A model generated the notes under the pieces. That model was not told the origin of the DNA, did no database searches, and was given only the letters and a program-made list of their open reading frames with translations. The position numbers were made by a program, and so were the translations under genes. A stretch of DNA of 5,208 nucleotides. Source: Candidatus Bathyarchaeota archaeon. Lineage in GTDB: Archaea; Thermoproteota; Bathyarchaeia; 40CM-2-53-6; RBG-13-38-9. The stretch is from assembly GCA_030671315.1 (NCBI GenBank), contig DAOUZW010000100.1:1-5208 (forward strand), in the 5' to 3' direction. This document shows, in pieces, positions 1-4,760 of the stretch; positions within the stretch are counted from its first letter, which is position 1; each line of letters opens with the position of its first letter.

Positions 1-1
1 A

Positions 2-799
2 ACAGTAGTTATCGACTGTACACCAGCTGGCTTAGAAAATAAGAAGCAATACTATGAGAGACTTGAAGACGAGGTCAAATGTTTTGTGGCGCAGGGATCT
101 GAGTTTGGATTTGGCAAGATGTATGCTTTTGGAATAAATGATGACGCCCTTACTAGCAACGATAAATATATCCAGATAGTCAGTTGCAACACACACAATA
201 TTGCTGTAATTATCAAGACCCTTGCGATTGATGGTAACATATCGAATCTTTCTGAGGGCAGATTTCTTTGCCTAAGACGGGCCAACGATATAAGCCAAAA
301 CGGTGGCTTTGTTCCATCACCAAAAGTCGAAAACCATGACGATAAATCTTTTGGGACACACCACGCAAGAGATGTTTATTGGCTCTACAAGACTCTTGGA
401 TTAGAATTGGACTTATTCTCCAGCTCTATCAAATTAAATACACAATATATGCATTCGATATGGTTCAATTTGCATCTAAATAATAAAATTGATGAGGAAG
501 AAGTAAAAGAAAGATTTAGATTGAATCCTAGAGTTGCAGTGACACATAATCAACTTGCCAGTGAGGTGTTCTCTTTTGGACGTGATCATGGTTACTATGG
601 CCGCATATTAAATCAGACAGTAGTTGTGTTACCAACAATAGTAGTCAGAAATACAGCAGAGGTAGTAGGATTCTGTTTCACACCACAAGATGGAAATAGC
701 CTTCTCAGCAGCATGGCTGTCATCGAACATACTTTATGTCCTGATTCATGGAATGAAAACATGAAAAAACTTGACCAGTTCCTTTTTGATGAGGTCTGA
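2..799 (+). CDS. Diverged archaeal-type glyceraldehyde-3-phosphate dehydrogenase homologue, 5' partial
   Basis: The frame is open from base 2, so the gene begins before the window; an internal GTG at 86 is not the start. 265 residues are visible against about 335-340 for archaeal GAPDH, so roughly 75-85 residues carrying the first part of the NAD(P)-binding Rossmann fold are missing. Seen (visible-residue numbers): VIDCTPAG near 3-10; VSCNT around 60-64 with the catalytic-type Cys62; the RR pair at 92-93; PSPK at 105-108; HH at 120-121 in a HHxxDV motif; and MH at 150-151, matching the catalytic His of the family's TLMH motif. These occur in the order and spacing of the archaeal (type II) enzyme, which oxidises glyceraldehyde-3-phosphate in central carbon metabolism. 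Odd: the usual HQESxxVPEN motif near the C-terminus is replaced by TPQDGNSLLSS. It may therefore be a paralogue with altered substrate or cofactor use. Family assignment is fairly sure, exact reaction is not. Confidence 0.8.
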   Translation, partial: TVVIDCTPAGLENKKQYYERLEDEVKCFVAQGSEFGFGKMYAFGINDDALTSNDKYIQIVSCNTHNIAVIIKTLAIDGNISNLSEGRFLCLRRANDISQNGGFVPSPKVENHDDKSFGTHHARDVYWLYKTLGLELDLFSSSIKLNTQYMHSIWFNLHLNNKIDEEEVKERFRLNPRVAVTHNQLASEVFSFGRDHGYYGRILNQTVVVLPTIVVRNTAEVVGFCFTPQDGNSLLSSMAVIEHTLCPDSWNENMKKLDQFLFDEV

Positions 800-906
800 A
801 CTTACTTCACAACACGTGGTATTTCTACGATAAACCTATTCTCCAATAATGTAGAAGATTATTAAACAAGATCAGATGAAATTAAGAATCTTTAATTAAA
901 AACTAC

Positions 907-913
907 TTTTTTT
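907..913 (+). terminator. Oligo-T tract downstream of the GAPDH-like gene
   Basis: T7 lies 108 bp after the GAPDH-like stop in AT-rich intergenic DNA. Archaeal RNA polymerase terminates readily at oligo-T runs. The only upstream helix is AT-only and weak (ATTAA 881-885 with TTAAT 892-896), so the call rests on the T run and position. Confidence 0.35.
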
Positions 914-920
914 ACCCTAG

Positions 921-969
921 ATTCCATGATTTGGAATAATAGCGCGCAGATTTTACCGCGCGCTTCCAA
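921..969. repeat. Two overlapping, mutually exclusive hairpins between convergent genes
   Basis: AGCGCGC (941-947) and GCGCGCT (958-964) form a perfect 7-bp GC-rich stem with a 10-nt loop. TTGGA (931-935) and TCCAA (965-969) can extend it past a 5-nt bulge. Alternatively ATTCCA (921-926) pairs perfectly with TGGAAT (932-937), using the same TGGA bases. On the + strand the strong hairpin is followed by T5 at 975-979; on the - strand it begins 19 nt past the superoxide reductase stop. A shared bidirectional terminator is the simplest reading. Confidence 0.5.
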
Positions 970-983
970 TGAGATTTTTCATA

Positions 984-1526
984 TTACGCTACTTCGATTT
1001 TCTTGCGTGATTCCCATAGGCCGTGTAGGTTACAATATTCGATTGCATATAATGTGCTGTTCTCTTTGAGTTTTAGATTTAGTTTGATGTCTGGTTCGCT
1101 ATAGACTGGTGTCAATTTGACTGTTGTTAAAAATATAGGATTAAAGGCTCTTCCATCTTCGGCAATAAATACATCGATCTGTCTTATCGAGTGTTCGACG
1201 GTATTGGGGTGAGGTCCTACTGTGATTCTAACCTCAAAAGTTTTCTCTGCACCTACACTATCTGGTGATTCTATCTTGGGAGAGTGTGACTCTACTTTGC
1301 CTAGGGCTTCCCCCTCGGCACTATCTGAAGTATATATTAGTTCTCCGAATGATTTCATCAATTCACCTCCTTCAGGAGTTTCCTTTGGTATTTCAGAAAT
1401 TATTGGTAACTCTTCCTTGGGAGCATAGAAATTGTAAGCACTGTATCCGACTCCACCGGCTATGGCAAGAGCTGCCGCTCCGCCAAGATATTTCAGATAT
1501 TTTCTCCGAGTTATTCTTTCTCCCAA
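984..1526 (-). CDS. Tat-exported or membrane-anchored superoxide reductase (neelaredoxin, class II)
   Basis: Superoxide reductase reduces superoxide to peroxide at a mononuclear iron centre without making O2, typical of anaerobes. 180 aa. Residues 1-35 form a Tat-type signal: TRRKYLK at 6-12, then an Ala/Gly-rich hydrophobic span (about 13-35). A Pro/Glu-rich linker (36-60) leads to the catalytic domain (about 60-180). All expected iron ligands can be matched to the Pyrococcus enzyme: His81, His106 (HPN), His112 (EHS), Cys165 and His168 (CNLHGLW), plus the mobile Glu79. The catalytic lysine of the usual EKH motif is Ser80 here (ESH). There is no N-terminal rubredoxin-like Fe domain, hence class II. 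The start is TTG; an in-frame TGA lies five codons upstream and the next ATG is Met57, so only TTG keeps the twin arginines. A TATA box 30 bp upstream predicts an almost leaderless mRNA. Tat export fits an iron protein folded before transport. No lipobox Cys is seen. Confidence 0.9.
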   Translation of the reverse strand: MGERITRRKYLKYLGGAAALAIAGGVGYSAYNFYAPKEELPIISEIPKETPEGGELMKSFGELIYTSDSAEGEALGKVESHSPKIESPDSVGAEKTFEVRITVGPHPNTVEHSIRQIDVFIAEDGRAFNPIFLTTVKLTPVYSEPDIKLNLKLKENSTLYAIEYCNLHGLWESRKKIEVA

Positions 1527-1556
1527 AGGAATCTGATTTCAGTATTAGAATCCTTG

Positions 1557-1564
1557 TATAAAAA
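1557..1564 (-). promoter_or_regulatory. TATA box of the superoxide reductase gene
   Basis: Read on the - strand this is TTTTTATA, 30 nt before the TTG start. Archaeal transcription starts about 25 bp after the TATA box, so the mRNA would begin within a few bases of the start codon (leaderless or nearly so), in keeping with the absence of a Shine-Dalgarno sequence. Confidence 0.6.
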
Positions 1565-1574
1565 CATAACGATG

Positions 1575-1581
1575 TTATATA
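1575..1581 (+). promoter_or_regulatory. TATA box of the UlaG-like gene
   Basis: TTATATA lies 10 bp from the oppositely directed TATA box of the superoxide reductase gene. It predicts a transcript start near 1604-1606 and a leader of about 60 nt before the ATG at 1669. The small dyad ATAAC-GAT-GTTAT (1566-1578) lies between and partly over the two boxes. Confidence 0.5.
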
Positions 1582-1668
1582 GTTAAAATCGCATGAAAAG
1601 GTGCTCTTCGATCAATTTGAGAGAATCACTTAATAGAGAATTGGCTATAGCTCCCGCAGTGATTAACC

Positions 1669-2748
1669 ATGGAAAGAATGGATAAAGACAACATTGGCAT
1701 ACCGAATGCAAATGAAGAAGAAAAAGATAGACCAATGGACCGAGACACATGGCTACGTGAAGTCTTCCCAGAATGGGGAACATATCTTAATAAACAGATA
1801 GAAGCCGAAAAAGTCGAAAAAGGTAAACTAGTTCTCTGGTGGTTTGGCGCTTGCTCCTTCTACATGAAAACCCCAGGAGACGCTAATATCCTCATCGACA
1901 ATTACAGCGGCCAGTCACTCTACATAACTTACGAAGGCGGTGGAGGGCCGGTCAGAATGGATGGCGCTGCACGTCAGGAATGGATGCGTTGCAATCCACA
2001 CGTTATCGACCCATGGGCGTTCACCAAAGTTGACGCATTACTGTCAACCCATCCACACAATGATCACTGTGACATTTACACCATCAAACCTCTGATCAAG
2101 AATACAAAATGTGTTTTCATAGGTCCACCAGCCTCATGCAAGATGTTTGCAATGTACGGGGTTCCAAAAGATAGAATTATTCAGATGCAACCAGGAGAAC
2201 AGAAGAAAATAAAGGATACAGTCATAAAAACCACTAAATCCACAGACTTCTGCGCATTACGTGGCGGAGAAGTAAGACCAGGCAAGACAGTAGATGACGT
2301 CGGACTCAACTATCTTCTAGAAACGCCTTCAGGAAACATATATCACACAGGCGATTCGTCATACCACGATTACTACTTTAGAGTTGGAAGCGAGAATAAG
2401 GTTGACATTGCCCTAATCAACTGCGGAGACAGCCCCCTAAGCTTCACGGATAAAATGTCTTTTGCCGATGCTGCACGAGTAGCAAAACAACTGCGAGCCA
2501 AAGTCCTAATCCCGATGCATTATGACAATTGGGCCATCGCAGAGGGAGATCCAACCGAGCTTGAGGTCATAGCTAAGATGAAATATCCCAACCTGAAAAC
2601 TTTCATAATGAAATGGGGTGGAAGATTCGAGTGGCCTACAGATCAAGACAAAGGTAGATACGTGTATCCGAAACAGGAGGAAAGAGCTAGACCTGAACTC
2701 TCTTGGGAATACGGTGACAAGCCAAGAGTTAAACTAGTTGTGGAATAA
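1669..2748 (+). CDS. UlaG-family metallo-beta-lactamase-fold hydrolase (L-ascorbate-6-phosphate lactonase-like)
   Basis: 359 aa, close to E. coli UlaG (about 354), and it follows that protein from end to end. The N-terminus has WLREVFPEWGTYLN (28-41) like the UlaG opening. The metal motif THPHNDH is at 127-133 (His128, His130, Asp132, His133); YHTGDS at 225-230 supplies the bridging Asp229; TDKMSFADA at 260-268 and PMHYD at 282-286 (His284) follow; a WGGRFEWP segment (316-323) is near the end. UlaG opens the lactone of ascorbate-6-phosphate in a cytoplasmic, metal-dependent reaction. No other ascorbate-catabolism gene is visible here, so the substrate is unknown and another cyclic ester or phosphate-bearing compound is equally possible. 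The start is ATG 1669, with an in-frame TGA at 1660; Met4 (1678, preceded by GGAAAGA) is a credible alternative. It is divergent from the superoxide reductase gene, sharing its promoter region. Confidence 0.88.
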   Translation: MERMDKDNIGIPNANEEEKDRPMDRDTWLREVFPEWGTYLNKQIEAEKVEKGKLVLWWFGACSFYMKTPGDANILIDNYSGQSLYITYEGGGGPVRMDGAARQEWMRCNPHVIDPWAFTKVDALLSTHPHNDHCDIYTIKPLIKNTKCVFIGPPASCKMFAMYGVPKDRIIQMQPGEQKKIKDTVIKTTKSTDFCALRGGEVRPGKTVDDVGLNYLLETPSGNIYHTGDSSYHDYYFRVGSENKVDIALINCGDSPLSFTDKMSFADAARVAKQLRAKVLIPMHYDNWAIAEGDPTELEVIAKMKYPNLKTFIMKWGGRFEWPTDQDKGRYVYPKQEERARPELSWEYGDKPRVKLVVE

Positions 2749-2768
2749 ATCCACAACAATCCCTTTTT
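2737..2768 (+). terminator. Hairpin plus T5 terminator enclosing the stop codon of the UlaG-like gene
   Basis: GTTGTGGA (2737-2744) pairs perfectly with TCCACAAC (2750-2757); the 5-nt loop contains the TAA stop (2746-2748). CCCTTTTT follows, with T5 at 2764-2768 and more T-rich sequence to about 2797. This has the form of an intrinsic terminator, unusual in that the stem begins inside the coding sequence. Confidence 0.6.
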
Positions 2769-2809
2769 CTCATAATAATTTCCCTTTATTTTCTATTCAT
2801 AATCTAACA

Positions 2810-2826
2810 TAATTTACGCTAAATTA
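2810..2826. repeat. Inverted repeat TAATTTA-CGC-TAAATTA
   Basis: Perfect 7-bp arms with a 3-bp centre lie in the 207-bp space between the convergent UlaG-like gene and the 89-aa gene. All-A/T arms make a stable RNA hairpin unlikely; a protein-binding site or chance are both possible. Confidence 0.3.
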
Positions 2827-2847
2827 CGAACAGAATTACATCTGTAT

Positions 2848-2878
2848 AAAAAAGATTGAAAATAGCTAAACGCTATTT
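2848..2878 (-). terminator. Terminator-like hairpin and T6 for the 89-aa protein gene
   Basis: On the - strand AAATAGC (2878-2872) pairs with GCTATTT (2866-2860) around a 5-nt loop, and T6 follows at 2853-2848. It lies about 77 bp past the stop of the 89-aa gene and faces the terminator of the UlaG-like gene, so the two convergent units are separately insulated. Confidence 0.45.
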
Positions 2879-2955
2879 AGGAATTCATAAAAAATAGAGT
2901 TTACTAGGCAGAACCATCTGAAATAGGATGGATTAGTGCAAGCTTTAACCACAAT

Positions 2956-3225
2956 TTATGGGTGCGGATGCATTGCCATGCGTCTGATCTTTGTTATTTG
3001 AGAGTATGGTGGCATGTAGCGAATTGCCTGTTGAAAAGCGTCGTATTCATTAAAGGCTTGAACTTTTATTTCGTATCTTTGTAAACCGCCTACTCCTGCA
3101 GGTACCTTATATTGAACACTGAAAAGACTTGGCTCGTAATAGTACGGATTATACGCTTGAGGATCTGATGTATACGGGGCAGGGTATGTTGGATAACAAC
3201 CGCCTCCTGGAAGACATAAAGCCAT
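2956..3225 (-). CDS. Unrecognised 89-aa Tyr/Pro/Gly-rich protein with a small C-terminal alpha/beta segment
   Basis: I do not recognise this family. Residues 1-35 are low-complexity and rich in Gly, Pro and Tyr (GGG at 7-9; three Tyr in a row at 28-30), with Cys4 and Cys10 the only cysteines; there is no usable signal peptide. From about 36 the protein looks folded: predicted strands (SVQYKVPA; YEIKVQAF), then a helix (EYDAFQQAIRYM) and a last strand (QITKIRRM), ending in Met/His/Pro. The strand-helix-strand spacing loosely recalls the small basic L18a/LX-type ribosomal fold, but that is only a shape resemblance. It is a real gene by its signals: ATG with GGTGA 7 nt upstream (3233-3237), a TATA box at 3281-3288, and a terminator-like hairpin downstream. 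It is read in the same direction as the AlkD-like gene but 134 bp away with its own promoter, so is probably a separate unit. Confidence 0.7.
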   Translation of the reverse strand: MALCLPGGGCYPTYPAPYTSDPQAYNPYYYEPSLFSVQYKVPAGVGGLQRYEIKVQAFNEYDAFQQAIRYMPPYSQITKIRRMAMHPHP

Positions 3226-3232
3226 TAAATTT

Positions 3233-3237
3233 TCACC
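3233..3237 (-). promoter_or_regulatory. Ribosome binding site GGTGA of the 89-aa gene
   Basis: GGTGA on the - strand matches the archaeal anti-Shine-Dalgarno core and is spaced 7 nt from the ATG at 3225. It fixes the start and argues that this small reading frame is translated. Confidence 0.7.
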
Positions 3238-3280
3238 ACTTTTTATTTGAGATTACTTACGATGTTGCTACGCGGTCCAA

Positions 3281-3302
3281 TATAAAATAGTTATCTTAAG
3301 AT
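3281..3302 (-). promoter_or_regulatory. TATA box with adjoining palindrome, promoter of the 89-aa gene
   Basis: ATTTTATA on the - strand (3288-3281) predicts a transcript start near 3258, a leader of about 33 nt holding the GGTGA site. The 10-bp palindrome ATCTTAAGAT (3293-3302) begins 4 bp upstream of the box, over the position of the TFB recognition element, where an archaeal regulator could act. A 10-bp palindrome alone is not rare by chance. Confidence 0.45.
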
Positions 3303-3359
3303 TTTTCGAGCTTTTACCCCATGACATTAATTTTCATAAAGCATGAGAATATTAACAGT

Positions 3360-4040
3360 CTATTTTTTTAGCCTTTTTTTGACGGCTTCGCTGCTGAGTT
3401 CTCTTATCGCGTCGGATGCAACCCATCTTGCTGTTTTAGAGTTAATACGGCCAATCTTCCTAGCAGCATTAATAGCAACTTTATTTAATTTACGATTTCT
3501 TTTTCCGATGTTTCTTAGAGCCCAATTAACGGCTTTTTTTACGAAGTTACGTTCATCGGTAGCTCCAAGTTCTATCACTGGAAATAATTTGATGAATTTT
3601 TGATCTTCTGCCTCCTTATCGTGCCATGCCAAACAAGCAATTAAAGAATATGCTGTTCTTTTGACGAACTCTTCTTCTCTCTTTGACCAGTCAAGAATTT
3701 TTTTCCAAGCTAGAGGGGTCTTCTCGAATAGATTCATACATACTTGATCACAGACATCCCAAGAATTGATGTCTTTAACCCAATCTTCCATCTGATTCTC
3801 TGTTACCTTTTCAGGTTCATCAATCATGGCTGCGATGATCTTTGCTTCAGGTATACCTGTTTTCCATAAACTGAGCGCAAGCTTGTGATTTTTACCTAGT
3901 TCTTTCGCCAACCTGCGCATTTCGGGAACTGATACTCCTAATCTTTTTTCGATGACTATTCCGTATCTAGCCATTCCTTTCAATTGGTCAGGTCTAGCCT
4001 TTTTTCTCAGTTTATTAAGAACATCACCTGTAGAAATCAT
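3360..4040 (-). CDS. AlkD-like DNA alkylation repair glycosylase
   Basis: 226 aa, all helical HEAT-like-repeat protein of the DNA alkylation repair family (Bacillus cereus AlkD is 237 aa). Such enzymes excise N3- and N7-alkylated purines without base flipping. The AlkD key residues can be matched: MARYG at 23-27 (Tyr26, AlkD Tyr27), SWDVCD at 93-98 (Trp94 and Asp98, equivalent to Trp109 and catalytic Asp113), KRTAYSL at 127-133 (Arg128, like Arg148) and NWALRNIGKRN at 172-182 (Trp173, like Trp187). The C-terminus is Lys/Arg-rich, fitting DNA contact. With all catalytic positions present it is probably active. The start ATG (4038-4040) has AGGAAG 7 nt upstream (4048-4053), and an in-frame TGA lies just before that. 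It lies 79 bp downstream of the end of the extended HTH reading frame in the same direction, so co-transcription is possible; a weak TATA-like AATAATAT around 4092-4100 could serve it alone. Confidence 0.9.
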   Translation of the reverse strand: MISTGDVLNKLRKKARPDQLKGMARYGIVIEKRLGVSVPEMRRLAKELGKNHKLALSLWKTGIPEAKIIAAMIDEPEKVTENQMEDWVKDINSWDVCDQVCMNLFEKTPLAWKKILDWSKREEEFVKRTAYSLIACLAWHDKEAEDQKFIKLFPVIELGATDERNFVKKAVNWALRNIGKRNRKLNKVAINAARKIGRINSKTARWVASDAIRELSSEAVKKRLKK

Positions 4041-4119
4041 ATGGGCTCTTCCTATTTTTCATATTAACTTTCGAGGAGGAATACTCATCATATTATTCTT
4101 GGAGACGTGTACCCGTTTT

Positions 4120-4284
4120 TTATTTTTTACTTCTTGTTAATAAAATGCGTACTTTATCGATTAAGTCTTCAACATCGATTCTTAGATATGGTTCCAAAAA
4201 TACGATTTTAACTAAAATGTCCAATCTCTTAGACAAAATATCAGGATCATTTTCAAACAAATTTATTAAAGACACATCTAGAAA
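4120..4284 (-). pseudogene. Out-of-frame C-terminal continuation of the HTH protein (frameshifted part)
   Basis: Starting at TTT 4284, 54 sense codons run to TAA at 4122-4120 in a frame different from the HTH gene. The translation looks genuinely coding: amphipathic, Leu/Ile-rich with Asp/Lys/Arg pairs (for example DILSKRLDILVKIVF and RIDVEDLIDKVR). Upstream in this frame a TAG (4293-4291) blocks reading, and no ATG start exists; GTG at 4275 is the only nearby weak start. The HTH frame reads ...LEIGK (codon 115 at 4288-4286) and removing one A from the A5 run (4285-4289) joins it directly to FLDVSLIN..., giving 169 aa. I infer a one-base insertion (mutation or sequence error) or, less likely, +1 recoding. 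A separate overlapping GTG-started gene is the main alternative. Confidence 0.6.
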
Positions 4285-4630
4285 TTTTTCCTATTTCGAG
4301 CGCGCGCTTTTCTCTTTCAAAGATTTCATTCATAGACCGGCTCTTTCTCGAAATCGTCTGAGGCGGTACCCCGAACAATAGTGTCCTAGGAACGGCATTA
4401 TCAAATTCAGAACTTGCAGGAGTTGGAGGTTTTCGTTTTTTCACAACACGATTAGTTTTGACATGTTTTCCATCCATATCATCACAATATTTATTTACAT
4501 AATACCCAATCGAACTCCTTGGAATGTTTTCACCTTGTTCTTTTAGAGCGCTATTTATCTGATCTATTGTGAGTCCTCGCGTTCTTTGTTTACAGATTAC
4601 TTCTATCCGGTGATTATTTCGTCTAAACAT
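4253..4630 (-). CDS. Helix-turn-helix DNA-binding protein, probably autoregulatory and frameshifted near its 3' end
   Basis: 125 aa as it stands. Residues 1-50 resemble a compact helix-turn-helix or recombinase-type DNA-binding domain: helix HRIEVICKQRTRG (7-19), TIDQINSALKEQG (21-33), then PRSSIGYYVNKYC (37-49) as the likely recognition helix. A basic, Pro-containing linker follows (KKRKPP at 64-69) and then a helical segment (MNEIFEREKRALEIG, 100-114). The last ten residues look non-coding, and the true continuation appears to lie in another frame (4284-4120), which would give a 169-aa protein. There is no catalytic motif of a transposase or integrase. The ATG at 4630 sits directly beside a cluster of palindromes and about 29 bp from a TATA box, predicting a leaderless mRNA and self-repression. 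The gene is divergent from the small frames at 4761-4989. DNA-binding role likely; targets inferred. Confidence 0.65.
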   Translation of the reverse strand: MFRRNNHRIEVICKQRTRGLTIDQINSALKEQGENIPRSSIGYYVNKYCDDMDGKHVKTNRVVKKRKPPTPASSEFDNAVPRTLLFGVPPQTISRKSRSMNEIFEREKRALEIGKISRCVFNKFV

Positions 4631-4631
4631 A

Positions 4632-4678
4632 ATCTAATTAGATCCAATTGGATCCATAAATATGATCCAATGTTAGAT
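4632..4678. promoter_or_regulatory. Clustered palindromic operator between the HTH gene and the small divergent genes
   Basis: Two perfect palindromes overlap by 3 bp: ATCTAATTAGAT (4632-4643) and GATCCAATTGGATC (4641-4654). The half-site GATCCAAT recurs at 4664-4671 and TTAGAT at 4673-4678. The palindromes fill the space between the HTH TATA box and its start codon, and the half-sites flank the box on the other side. This arrangement suits a dimeric regulator that blocks its own promoter. Confidence 0.6.
4656..4663 (-). promoter_or_regulatory. TATA box of the HTH gene
   Basis: ATATTTAT on the - strand, centred about 29 bp from the ATG at 4630, predicts a start of transcription at or within about 3 nt of the start codon. 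It is bracketed by the GATCCAAT repeats. Confidence 0.5.
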
Positions 4679-4691
4679 GCTTATTCTTGGG

Positions 4692-4699
4692 TAAATATT
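4692..4699 (+). promoter_or_regulatory. TATA-like element for the small divergent genes
   Basis: TAAATATT predicts a transcript start near 4722 and a leader of about 40 nt that ends in a good ribosome binding site. The HTH half-sites at 4664-4678 lie just upstream, so one regulator could serve both directions. Confidence 0.4.
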
Positions 4700-4748
4700 G
4701 AAACTCACATTAACTTGTATTAGAACAAGATGAAGATATAGAAATATC

Positions 4749-4753
4749 GAGGT
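4749..4753 (+). promoter_or_regulatory. Ribosome binding site GAGGT of the 40-aa gene
   Basis: GAGGT is complementary to the archaeal 16S rRNA 3' end and stands 7 nt before the ATG at 4761. It is the strongest single sign that this very short frame is a gene. Confidence 0.65.
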
Positions 4754-4760
4754 CTATTTT

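Noticed and set aside
52..285. - strand 77-aa frame
   Set aside because: Antisense to the GAPDH-like gene across its catalytic SCNT motif.
1222..1561. Two + strand frames of 68 and 98 aa
   Set aside because: Both are antisense to the superoxide reductase, which keeps every iron ligand.
1593..1685. + strand 30-codon leader frame overlapping the UlaG-like start by 17 nt
   Set aside because: Its ATG lies upstream of the transcript start predicted from the TATA box at 1575-1581, and it has no ribosome binding site; probably chance.
1583..1783. - strand 66-aa frame
   Set aside because: Antisense to the start of the UlaG-like gene and its leader, with no promoter or ribosome binding site of its own.
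3343..3603. + strand 86-aa frame beginning like a signal peptide
   Set aside because: It lies antisense to the AlkD-like gene, whose catalytic motifs are all in frame on the other strand; the hydrophobic start is the reverse of its Lys-rich C-terminus.
3952..4140. + strand hydrophobic 62-aa frame
   Set aside because: It overlaps the 5' end of the AlkD-like gene in antisense and has no ribosome binding site; hydrophobicity is a by-product of AT-rich antisense reading.
4299..4308. AGCGCGCGCT palindrome similar to the AGCGCGC stem at 941-964
   Set aside because: Here it encodes KRALE in the HTH protein and lies on the 5' side of the frameshift, so it is unlikely to act as a stimulating structure; sharing a short alternating GC motif with a distant site is weak evidence.
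4145..4381. + strand 78-aa frame
   Set aside because: It is antisense to the HTH gene and its frameshifted continuation, which have the better protein character.
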